Part shown: positions 55,981-64,000 of the stretch, piece after piece | Layout of the letters: each line of letters opens with the position of its first letter | Position numbering within the stretch: position 1 is the first letter of the stretch | Assembly: GCF_900476375.1 (NCBI RefSeq) | Contig: NZ_UPPP01000059.1 | Location: 1-64,000 of the forward strand | Direction: 5' to 3' | Source of the DNA: Allolucifera butyrica | GTDB lineage: Bacteria; Bacillota; Negativicutes; Sporomusales; UPPP01 | DNA length: 64,000 nt | Translations under genes and position numbers: made by a program | Notes under the pieces: generated by a model | Told to the model about the DNA's origin: nothing | The model's database searches: none | The model's input: the letters and a program-made list of their open reading frames with translations, nothing else

Positions 55981-56110
55981 TGTGGATAACTGCAGGAAAA
56001 AATATCTCCGACAATTGTTGATAATGTGAGTAAATACGACAAAGGGGAGTGGAAATGCTGAAATTGGCTGTTGATAACGCTGTGGATATTGTGGATAGTT
56101 TTGTGGATAG
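55981..56110. promoter_or_regulatory. Cluster of six co-oriented DnaA-box-like sites
   Basis: A perfect DnaA box, TGTGGATAA, is at 55981-55989. Near copies with one mismatch follow: TGTTGATAA at 56016 and 56069, TGTGGATAT at 56081, TGTGGATAG at 56090 and 56102. All six point the same way, and the last three are 9-12 bases apart. The cluster begins 3 bases after the tsaD stop. DnaA bound here could titrate DnaA or regulate the next gene. Part of the cluster also lies in a 34-codon frame (see that entry), which is an alternative explanation. Confidence 0.65.
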
Positions 56111-56159
56111 TTTTCGTGGAAATTTGGAAAACGGAGTTTGCCGATGCCGGGTTATATAG
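56055..56159 (+). CDS. Possible 34-residue leader peptide overlapping the DnaA-box cluster
   Basis: An ATG with GGGGAG 5 bases upstream opens a short frame whose middle repeats VD units (VDNAVDIVDSFVDSF) because the GTGGAT core of the boxes is in frame. It ends 13 bases inside the radical SAM gene in another frame. It could be a leader peptide, or the frame could be an accident of the repeats. Confidence 0.25.
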   Translation: MLKLAVDNAVDIVDSFVDSFRGNLENGVCRCRVI

Positions 56160-57469
56160 ATTATTTATTATATTATTCTGCAGCGGAAAGCAATATCTTA
56201 TCCATTACTTCAGTTTGCAATGTTGCCTGCGCGTTTTGTAGTCACCGGCAGAATCCGCCTACAGTGCGGACCTACCGGATTGCTCCTTTAACCCTGGAGG
56301 AAGTAAGCCGTCTTGCCGAATATCTTGACGCCGCTAAAAAAATTGTTATCGGCGAAGCCGTCACCTCGATTGAAGAGGGAGAACCGTTTACGCATCCTGA
56401 TATACTGGCGGTTCTTCATTTTTTACGACGCCAATTCCCGGATACGGTAATCCAGATTACCACGAACGGAACCTTGCTTACGCCCTTAATGATTGCCGAG
56501 TTGGCTGCCGTTGGCGGCATTGAACTTAATTTATCGCTCAATAGCGCTACAATGGCAGGCCGGACCTGTCTCATGCGGGATCAAAACGCCGCTGTGGCAA
56601 TTCAAGCTCCCGAACGGCTATACCGGCAGCGGATTTCCTACCATGGCAGCATTGTCGGCATGCCGCATTTAGTAGGATGGAAAGATCTTGAAGATACCTG
56701 TTTTTATTTGGATCAGTTGGGGGGCGCTTCCGTCCGGTTATTTGTTCCGGGTTTTACCCAATATGCTCCAGCCGGTCAGCAGTATCCTGCTGCACTGGAA
56801 TCTGAATTGAAAATCGCCGCCGCTCACTGGAATGCTAAAATGACGGTGCCGCTGACGGTAGAGCCCCATGTACCCGACAATGTGCAGGCTGTAGTGGAAG
56901 GTGTTTTACCCGGTTCACCGGCCTTTGGCAGCGGCATAAAAAAAGGAGACTGCATCATAACTATAAACGGGCGTCCTGCCCGTTCAAGGGTAGATGCGTT
57001 TCAACAGCTTTCCGGGACCGGTACCGCCGATGTGGTTATCAAACGGCAAGGGCATACCCTGACTATTCCGTTTCAGGGAGAAAGGAAGGCACGGCCGGGA
57101 ATTGTCATGTATCATGACATTGACTGGGAGTTAGTGGAAAAGCTGCAGCATTTGATCCGGCAAAAACAGGCGGAATATCCGGCGGTTATGGTGTCTGTCC
57201 TGGCCTATCCTTTGTGGAAGAGCATCCTTGGCGAAGTTTCGCCGTCTTTTTGTGTTTATAAGGTCCCCAGCCTGTTTTTTGGCGGTTCCATACGGGCGGC
57301 CGGCTTGTTAACGGTTCAGGACTATCAGGCTGTATTGGATGATATAACGGCTGCGGGCCATGACTTTATTGTTTTACCCCGGATTTCATTTGACGGCAGG
57401 GGGCAGGATGTGACAGGCCGGTCCTATTTGGACTTAAAATATCAGGCTGCAGAAATTTTCATTTTATAG
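56144..57469 (+). CDS. Radical SAM protein with PDZ domain (function unknown)
   Basis: A 441-residue protein. The radical SAM cluster motif Cys25-x3-Cys29-x2-Cys32 (CNVACAFC) is followed by a barrel with TTNGTLL and LNLSLNSAT. Residues about 240-310 form a PDZ domain (EGVLPGSPAFGSGIKKGDCIITINGRP), and a C-terminal module of about 130 residues follows (VMVSVLAYPLWKSILGEV). This is like the radical SAM/DUF512 family, whose PDZ is normally N-terminal. The substrate is unknown. The TTG 6 bases upstream is less likely than the ATG with GGAG 7 bases before it. It follows the DnaA-box cluster and precedes a two-component pair. Confidence 0.75.
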   Translation: MPGYIDYLLYYSAAESNILSITSVCNVACAFCSHRQNPPTVRTYRIAPLTLEEVSRLAEYLDAAKKIVIGEAVTSIEEGEPFTHPDILAVLHFLRRQFPDTVIQITTNGTLLTPLMIAELAAVGGIELNLSLNSATMAGRTCLMRDQNAAVAIQAPERLYRQRISYHGSIVGMPHLVGWKDLEDTCFYLDQLGGASVRLFVPGFTQYAPAGQQYPAALESELKIAAAHWNAKMTVPLTVEPHVPDNVQAVVEGVLPGSPAFGSGIKKGDCIITINGRPARSRVDAFQQLSGTGTADVVIKRQGHTLTIPFQGERKARPGIVMYHDIDWELVEKLQHLIRQKQAEYPAVMVSVLAYPLWKSILGEVSPSFCVYKVPSLFFGGSIRAAGLLTVQDYQAVLDDITAAGHDFIVLPRISFDGRGQDVTGRSYLDLKYQAAEIFIL

Positions 57470-57534
57470 GCAGAAGGAATTTATCTCCGCCGAGTTGAAT
57501 ATTATTAAATTCAAATGTGCCTGGAGGCTTTTTT

Positions 57535-58956
57535 ATGGGTGTAGTTGGTGATGTTTGCCGCAAAATAACTTCGTTGACCCCGGCTCAGATTGAAACGTTG
57601 GATAGTATGCGAAATATAATGGAATTGGTGGCCGACCTTGCTCACGCTCAAGTCACGGTTTATGCTCTGGCCCGTAATGAGAACTTTTTAGTTATGGTTG
57701 CGCAAGTACGGCCCAACACCAGTTTTGTTGAGTATAAACCGAATCTTTTAGGAACGACCATCCCGGCAGCGGAGGAACCGCTGGTTTGGCGCACCCTTAC
57801 AGCCGGCGACCATATTTGCGGCCAGCGGGAATGGGCTCTCGGGATGGATGTACTGGAAATGCAGGTCTATCCTTTATATGACAGATACGGCTCTATCATC
57901 GCTGCGGTCAGTTTTGAAGCTAGCAGTGAAGAAGCCGGTGTAGAAGGGCATGGCATTCTGGTTGAAACGGCGTATATGCTGCTTACGCTGGTTCAGCAGC
58001 CGGCGGGAGGACCGCTCTACCGTCCTCTTTCTGCCCGCGACGGGATTCTGATTGCCGATGAGCGCGGTCAGATTATTTTTACCAACCCGGCCGCCAGCAG
58101 TATTTACAAGGTATTGGGGGTTGGCCGGATGGTCGGCCGCCGTACGTATGACCGGCAGGTGAATATGCGGTTGGCGCAAAAGGCGGTCAATAGCAGGGAA
58201 CCCTGTGAAACGGAAGTGGAAGCCGGCAACATGGTGCTGGTGCAGCGGGCGATTCCGGTACTTCATAACGGACAGGTAATCCGCAATATTGTAATTGTTA
58301 CCGATGTTACGGAGCTAAAAAAGAAGGAAAAGGAATTACTGATTAAATCGGCTGTAATCCAGGAGATCCATCACCGGGTAAAAAACAATCTGCAAACCAT
58401 TGCCAGTCTGCTCCGGCTGCAGGCCCGGCGTTCCAAAACGCCGCAGGTAAAGGCGGCGTTGCGGGAAAGTGTCAATCGGATTCTGAGCATTTCCGTCGTT
58501 CACGAATTTTTATCCCAGCAAGACCGGGAATATATCGATGTAGCCGAAGTGGCCAAAAATATTCTGGACATGGTGATTCAGAATATGCTGGAACCGGACT
58601 TTAATTTGCAGACCGTATTCAACGGCCAAACGGTGATATTGCCTTCCGACCAGGCCAGTAGTCTGGCTCTGGTCATTAATGAACTGATTCAAAATTCCGT
58701 AGAGCATGGATTTGTCGGCCGCCGGGAAGGCGTTATCGGCGTCGATATCAGGCTGATGCAAGAGGCTTATCAGATTGAAATTTATGACGACGGAATTGGA
58801 CTGCCGCCTGAGTTTCATTCTCAGTCCTCAAGCAGTCTTGGCCTGCAGATTGTCCGCACACTGATTGAAAGTGATTTAGGCGGTAAGTTTTCACTGTATT
58901 CCAACGGGGGGACCCATGCCTGTATAACAGTTCCCCGTATTGCGGAGGGAGGTTGA
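57535..58956 (+). CDS. EutW-like sensor histidine kinase
   Basis: A 473-residue soluble kinase. It has an N-terminal GAF-like H_kinase_N domain (about 10-155), a PAS domain (160-265) and the HisKA_2 box EIHHRVKNNLQT with His279/280, then HATPase with NELIQNSVEHGF and DDGIGLPPEF. This is the layout of EutW and related kinases that drive ANTAR antiterminator regulators. The start has GGAGG 7 bases upstream. The ANTAR regulator follows 3 bases later, so the two form a two-component pair. No ethanolamine genes are present, so the signal is unknown. Confidence 0.9.
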   Translation: MGVVGDVCRKITSLTPAQIETLDSMRNIMELVADLAHAQVTVYALARNENFLVMVAQVRPNTSFVEYKPNLLGTTIPAAEEPLVWRTLTAGDHICGQREWALGMDVLEMQVYPLYDRYGSIIAAVSFEASSEEAGVEGHGILVETAYMLLTLVQQPAGGPLYRPLSARDGILIADERGQIIFTNPAASSIYKVLGVGRMVGRRTYDRQVNMRLAQKAVNSREPCETEVEAGNMVLVQRAIPVLHNGQVIRNIVIVTDVTELKKKEKELLIKSAVIQEIHHRVKNNLQTIASLLRLQARRSKTPQVKAALRESVNRILSISVVHEFLSQQDREYIDVAEVAKNILDMVIQNMLEPDFNLQTVFNGQTVILPSDQASSLALVINELIQNSVEHGFVGRREGVIGVDIRLMQEAYQIEIYDDGIGLPPEFHSQSSSSLGLQIVRTLIESDLGGKFSLYSNGGTHACITVPRIAEGG

Positions 58957-58959
58957 ATG

Positions 58960-59541
58960 ATGCAGTCTTTACGCGTTGTTGTGGCCGATAATGAGTCGAT
59001 TATTCGAATGGATTTGAAAGAAATACTGGAAGAGGCGGGGCATGTTGTAGTTGGGGAAGCGGCCGACGGCCTGAAGGCAGTGGAACTGGCCCGGAAGCAC
59101 CGTCCGGATTTGGTTATCATGGATATAAAAATGCCGGAAATGGACGGAATTACGGCTGCTAAAATTATTTCCAATGAAAAAGTGGCTCCCGTTCTTTTGC
59201 TGACGGCTTTCAGCCAGAAGGAAATTGTTGAGAAGGCCAAGGATTCCGGAGTATTGGCCTATTTGGTCAAGCCGGTTAAGGAGGTCAATTTGTTCCCCGC
59301 CATTGAAATTGCCCTTTCCCGTTTTCAGGAGTTCATGGAATTGGAGCGTGAACTGGAAGACGTCAAAACATCGTTGGAAACCCGTAAGGTCTTAGACCGG
59401 GCCAAAGGAATTTTAATGGATGCTTACGGACTTACGGAAAGTGAGGCCTATCGCCGTATCCAGCAGTATAGCATGGGGAAACGGAAGTCCATTCGGGAAG
59501 TGGCGGAAGCAATTGTAGATGCAGCCGTCAAAAAACGCTAA
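58960..59541 (+). CDS. ANTAR-domain response regulator (EutV-like antiterminator)
   Basis: A 193-residue regulator. The receiver domain begins RVVVADNESIIRMDLKEIL; the phosphoacceptor is Asp55 in VIMDIKMPEMDG. The C-terminal ANTAR domain (about 125-188: LETRKVLDRAKGILMDAYGLTESEAYRRIQQYSM) binds paired hexaloop RNA hairpins and stops terminator formation. ATG 58957 is an alternative start. No matching twin-hairpin target is seen nearby, so its RNA targets are elsewhere. Confidence 0.92.
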   Translation: MQSLRVVVADNESIIRMDLKEILEEAGHVVVGEAADGLKAVELARKHRPDLVIMDIKMPEMDGITAAKIISNEKVAPVLLLTAFSQKEIVEKAKDSGVLAYLVKPVKEVNLFPAIEIALSRFQEFMELERELEDVKTSLETRKVLDRAKGILMDAYGLTESEAYRRIQQYSMGKRKSIREVAEAIVDAAVKKR

Positions 59542-59558
59542 CCGGGCAATCGGACGAG

Positions 59559-59590
59559 GACCTGGCTGTTTGGCTTGGTCTTTTTTATTT
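59559..59590 (+). terminator. Terminator after ANTAR regulator gene
   Basis: GACC with GGTC and, after one mismatch, GGC with GCT, loop TGTTTG, then TTTTTTATTTTG. Confidence 0.7.
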
Positions 59591-59662
59591 TGTACGCAGG
59601 AATAAAACACCAGGGGAAGGAAATACTACCATTAATTTTGAGCTGCCTAACAGGAAAACCTC

Positions 59663-59820
59663 GTGGTCTGTAAACCCTAATTCTATAGTGTTCTTACGAG
59701 AAGTTTTCCGCCCTGCTTTGTTGTCGTCGGCTTACATATTTCGATATGCGCGCCTTCTCCGCCTCGCAGGACGAAAAACTTCTCGCAATTCATCCTATCG
59801 CTTTAGAGTTTACAGACCAC
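59663..59820. repeat. 158-bp palindromic intergenic element
   Basis: The ends are 13-bp perfect inverted repeats (GTGGTCTGTAAAC and its complement). Inside, imperfect pairing continues and a second arm of about 19 bases (CGAGAAGTTTTCCGCCCTGC-like) pairs with GCAGGACGAAAAACTTCTCG-like, two G-T pairs included. A roughly 50-base loop remains. The whole folds into one long hairpin with no coding content. It looks like a MITE or REP-type element; no clear target-site duplication is visible. It lies between the ANTAR regulator and the groE promoter. Confidence 0.6.
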
Positions 59821-59854
59821 TAGTGAAAAATAGTAAATTTCTTGTTAAAAGCGC

Positions 59855-59883
59855 TTGATTTTTCGGGGCAAATCTTATATTAT
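59855..59883 (+). promoter_or_regulatory. groESL promoter
   Basis: A -35 box TTGATT and a -10 box TATTAT, 17 bp apart, 12 bases upstream of CIRCE. Confidence 0.75.
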
Positions 59884-59894
59884 AAATTATGGAA

Positions 59895-59921
59895 TTAGCA
59901 CTCGTTGTTAGTGAGTGCTAA
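59895..59921 (+). promoter_or_regulatory. CIRCE operator (HrcA)
   Basis: TTAGCACTC-N9-GAGTGCTAA, a perfect match to the CIRCE consensus, just downstream of the predicted start. HrcA represses groESL here under non-stress conditions. Confidence 0.97.
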
Positions 59922-59949
59922 TAAATAAAAAAATAATAACACACAATAA

Positions 59950-60249
<300 letters not shown>

Positions 60250-60287
60250 TCTTCAATGAATATAAAAATTTAGGAGGGAATACATAA

Positions 60288-61931
<1,644 letters not shown>

Positions 61932-62229
61932 GAAATTCCGTCGGCCCTTGATTTACAAGGGCCTGCGAAATGCCAATAGTACCATTTTAATACCGAATTT
62001 TGTTTTAAAATTAGAGGTTGTCCATAAGTCAGTCAAACTTTTGGGCAGCCTCTTTTTTATATTACCCTGAATATCCGCAGGTAGATTCCCGGCTTGTTCC
62101 GTCACAGGAGGTAACCGGCGGTTATAATTTGCAGAAATACGCTATTTGAAATATTCTGCAATAGTCATACTGTGCAGGATTTTTTAGATGGAAAGCTAAT
62201 AAATAATTAGGAGTTTTTGGCTTGGCTAT
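61932..62229 (+). other. Gap after groEL with two hairpins
   Basis: GGCCCTTG-ATTTA-CAAGGGCC (61943-61963) has no T run and may protect the mRNA 3' end. The second, 62013-62023 with 62043-62053, is 11 bp including three G-T pairs and is followed by TTTTTTAT, so it is the operon terminator. I see no gene between here and the TPR remnant. Confidence 0.7.
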
Positions 62230-62337
62230 ATGTTTCTCAAGGCATATATTAACTGTGGAAATGTATACCAAAATAAAAGACAATATGATTTAGCCAATGC
62301 CGATTTTAACAAGGCGGCCGAACTTAACAAACATTGA
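62230..62337 (+). pseudogene. TPR-protein remnant, 35 residues
   Basis: A short frame (AYINCGNVYQNKRQYDLANADFNKAAELN) matches one tetratricopeptide repeat almost perfectly, keeping the G-x2-Y and Y-A-x2-DF-x-KA positions. A TAGGAG site precedes its ATG, but there is no second repeat and no signal or other domain. It is probably the tail of a lost TPR gene. Confidence 0.6.
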
Positions 62338-62433
62338 GCCAACCGTCATGTTGAGATAGTGTTGTCATTTAGCCTGTTAGAATGGGTAAAAAATCATTTA
62401 GTGTCAGTAAAATAAAATTTAAGGAGGTTCTTT

Positions 62434-62910
62434 GTGGAAACCAATTTAGTCAAACCGCATCTTCATGGTCATACTATTAAAAATGTAAATCAGGTATTTC
62501 AGAATCAACTTACCAAAGGACAGCGGGTTGCTGATGCCGTTGCCGGAATCATTGGCAGCTGGACGTTCATGGTGTGTCAGAGTGGTATCCTTTTACTTTG
62601 GATGGGTGCCAATATATACCTTGTTTATATGAGAGCAACGGATCCCAATTATTTTGCCGCCTGGGATCCCTATCCGTTTATTTTGCTCAATTTGGTATTG
62701 AGTTTTCAGGCCGCTTATACGGGTCCGGTTGTTATGATGTCGCAGAACCGGCAAGCTGAAAAAGACCGTCTCATGGCCGAACACGACTATTGGGTAAATT
62801 TGAAGGCTGAGCAGGAAATAGAAAAAGTAATGAAATACTTAGAACATCAAAACGAAATGATAAAAGAGCTAAAGGCGAAAATCGAAGCGCTGGGTGCAGA
62901 AAAAGAATAA
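62434..62910 (+). CDS. DUF1003 membrane protein
   Basis: A 158-residue protein of the DUF1003 family with two membrane helices (about 42-62 and 84-104). The conserved FAAWDPYPFILLNLVLSFQAAYTGPVVMMSQNRQ block lies in the second. A C-terminal coiled coil follows. Function is unknown. The GTG start has AGGAGG 6 bases upstream. It is a single unit. Confidence 0.88.
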   Translation: METNLVKPHLHGHTIKNVNQVFQNQLTKGQRVADAVAGIIGSWTFMVCQSGILLLWMGANIYLVYMRATDPNYFAAWDPYPFILLNLVLSFQAAYTGPVVMMSQNRQAEKDRLMAEHDYWVNLKAEQEIEKVMKYLEHQNEMIKELKAKIEALGAEKE

Positions 62911-62972
62911 ACTGCATAATTCGTCACCGGTTCGCATACATAGTAATGTACCTTGCGAAAGGAGGGACGGAT

Positions 62973-63713
62973 ATGGTCATTAATTTGCGCCGGCTCATTC
63001 ATCATCGCCACTTGTTTTTCAGCATCATCGGCTTATTTGCCATCACTGCTTTATATGTGCAAGTATCGGATACAATCAATAGTGGTCCCATTGCCATTGC
63101 CGGGACCCGAACAGACGATAAAGTGGTTGCGCTTACCTTTGATCATTCCTGGGGCAATAAATTTACACCCGCCATTTTGGATACCTTGAAGAAGCACAAT
63201 GTAAAAGTAACTTTTTTTATTATGGGACCGTGGGCTAAAAAATACCCCGAAGTGGCGAAACAGATGGTGGCGGACGGGCATGAAATCGCCAGCCATGGAT
63301 ACAGACATGAAAATTATGGCGACAGGACAGAGGAATGGGTACGGGAAGACATCCAGAAAGCGGGTGAATTAATTAAGGAAGTAACCGGGGTGACCCCGAC
63401 GCTCATTCGTCCGCCCAATGGGCACTACAGCCAGACTTCGCTTAAGGTGGCCGACAGTTTGGGCTATAAGACGATTATCTGGAACGTGGATTCACTGGAC
63501 TGGAAAAATCCCGGACGGGATGTAATTATTGAAAGAGTTATGAAGCGGATTAAGCCGGGAGCCATTATTTTGCTGCATGCGTCGGATACTCCGGTGCAAA
63601 CGGCGGAAGCACTGCCCATTTTACTGGATAAAATTCAGGCTGCGGGGTATCGGATTGTAACTGTGAGTGAATTGTTGAAAAACCATAGCCAGCAGGGGCT
63701 TCAAAGGCATTAA
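62973..63713 (+). CDS. Polysaccharide deacetylase, PdaB-like
   Basis: A 246-residue NodB-type deacetylase with one N-terminal membrane anchor (about 10-30). VVALTFDHSWGNKFT gives the metal Asp; IASHGYRHENY supplies the His pair; IRPPNGHYS and LLHASDTPVQTAEALP complete the site. PdaB-type enzymes act on spore cortex or wall glycan, in keeping with the spore genes in this window. GGAGGG lies before the ATG; an open frame runs 27 bases further upstream without one. Confidence 0.9.
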   Translation: MVINLRRLIHHRHLFFSIIGLFAITALYVQVSDTINSGPIAIAGTRTDDKVVALTFDHSWGNKFTPAILDTLKKHNVKVTFFIMGPWAKKYPEVAKQMVADGHEIASHGYRHENYGDRTEEWVREDIQKAGELIKEVTGVTPTLIRPPNGHYSQTSLKVADSLGYKTIIWNVDSLDWKNPGRDVIIERVMKRIKPGAIILLHASDTPVQTAEALPILLDKIQAAGYRIVTVSELLKNHSQQGLQRH

Positions 63714-63750
63714 AATTTTACCGCCCTGAAGGACAAACGGACCGGGGGGG

Positions 63751-63775
63751 GACTTGGCAACTGCCAAGTCTTTTC
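63751..63775 (+). terminator. Terminator after deacetylase gene
   Basis: An 8-bp perfect stem (GACTTGGC with GCCAAGTC), loop AACT, then TTTTCGC. Confidence 0.8.
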
Positions 63776-64000
63776 GCATTCCAGCCTTGGCACGGAATAT
63801 TGCGCCCTGGACGAAGGAATGTGTTTAGGCAGTATAAAGCATGGCATCTATACCGTAAAATACCTCTATAAGCATTGCTATTTGCTTAATGGAATACCAT
63901 CCGGTGAGAAACTCCTCCGCTGGGTATTTACAGGGCTTAATACTTTATGATATAGTTTTTTCCATGATACGAACCGTGCAAGGGTTGGACAAGCTTTCCG
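63776..64000. other. End of window, no gene identified
   Basis: No frame with a recognisable product and no clear repeat or hairpin. A sigma-54-like match here has the wrong spacing and was not counted. Confidence 0.4.

Noticed and set aside
55981..56110. Chromosomal origin (oriC)
   Set aside because: No dnaA, dnaN, rpmH or gidA-type genes are near and no AT-rich unwinding repeats flank the boxes.
63788..63803. TGGCAC...TTGC resembling a -24/-12 sigma-54 promoter
   Set aside because: The GG and GC pairs are 11 bases apart instead of 10, and no gene follows within the window.

Overview
The window looks like a chromosomal segment of an anaerobic, motile, endospore-forming Bacillota. It carries two alpha/beta-type small acid-soluble spore proteins, a CotF-like coat protein, a spore photoproduct lyase, a GerMN lipoprotein, a PdaB-like deacetylase and motAB. 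It also has [FeFe]-hydrogenase maturation genes and a sirohaem-type reductase domain. Two sigma-54 activators and the general look of the proteins point to the Negativicutes (Sporomusaceae-like). That placement is inference from family resemblance; no rRNA or tRNA gene is visible.

Layout. 1-1.9 kb: end of a Tad/Flp pilus locus (TadZ/CpaE end, DegS-like kinase, Flp pilin). 2-6.7 kb: YyaL-type thioredoxin-fold protein, SASP, CotF-like coat protein, arylsulfotransferase-like protein. 6.9-11 kb: PadR-flavodoxin operon, UspA, and a MarR-MFS pair with a 54-bp perfect palindrome. 11-16.1 kb: a sigma-54 activator and its probable target operon (MFS plus old-yellow-enzyme oxidoreductase) behind a consensus -24/-12 promoter. 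16.4-24.9 kb: hexuronate catabolism (LacI regulator, uxaC, uxuA, SDR mannonate dehydrogenase, GH31, ExuT-like transporter) with a promoter framed by two identical operators. 25-31.1 kb: AraC/GyrI regulator with an ABC exporter, then a large EndoQ-like PHP nuclease fused to a UvrD-type helicase. 31.1-33.2 kb: a leader with terminator/antiterminator potential, a TM1266-type hydrogenase regulator, and hydG broken by one extra base. 33.4-42.5 kb: soluble FtsH paralogue, sirohaem-type protein, small repeat protein, PadR plus split permease, MFS, CoA-disulfide-reductase/rhodanese fusion, GerD-like protein, splB. 42.7-50.1 kb: motAB, acpS, nnrD, ndoAI-ndoA, amidase, GerMN lipoprotein, alr. 50.1-57.5 kb: TyrR-like activator, thiL, tsaE-tsaB-rimI, SASP, tsaD, a cluster of six co-oriented DnaA-box-like sites, and a radical SAM-PDZ protein. 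57.5-64 kb: EutW/EutV-like kinase and ANTAR regulator, a 158-bp palindromic element, CIRCE-groESL, a TPR remnant, a DUF1003 protein and a PdaB-like deacetylase.

Most interesting: (1) the structured leader upstream of the hydrogenase regulator, which has mutually exclusive pairings and matches no riboswitch class I know; (2) the DnaA-box cluster between tsaD and the radical SAM-PDZ gene; (3) the EndoQ-UvrD fusion; (4) the single-base hydG frameshift; (5) the palindromic intergenic element upstream of groESL. All pairing and motif calls were made by eye, without folding or database searches.
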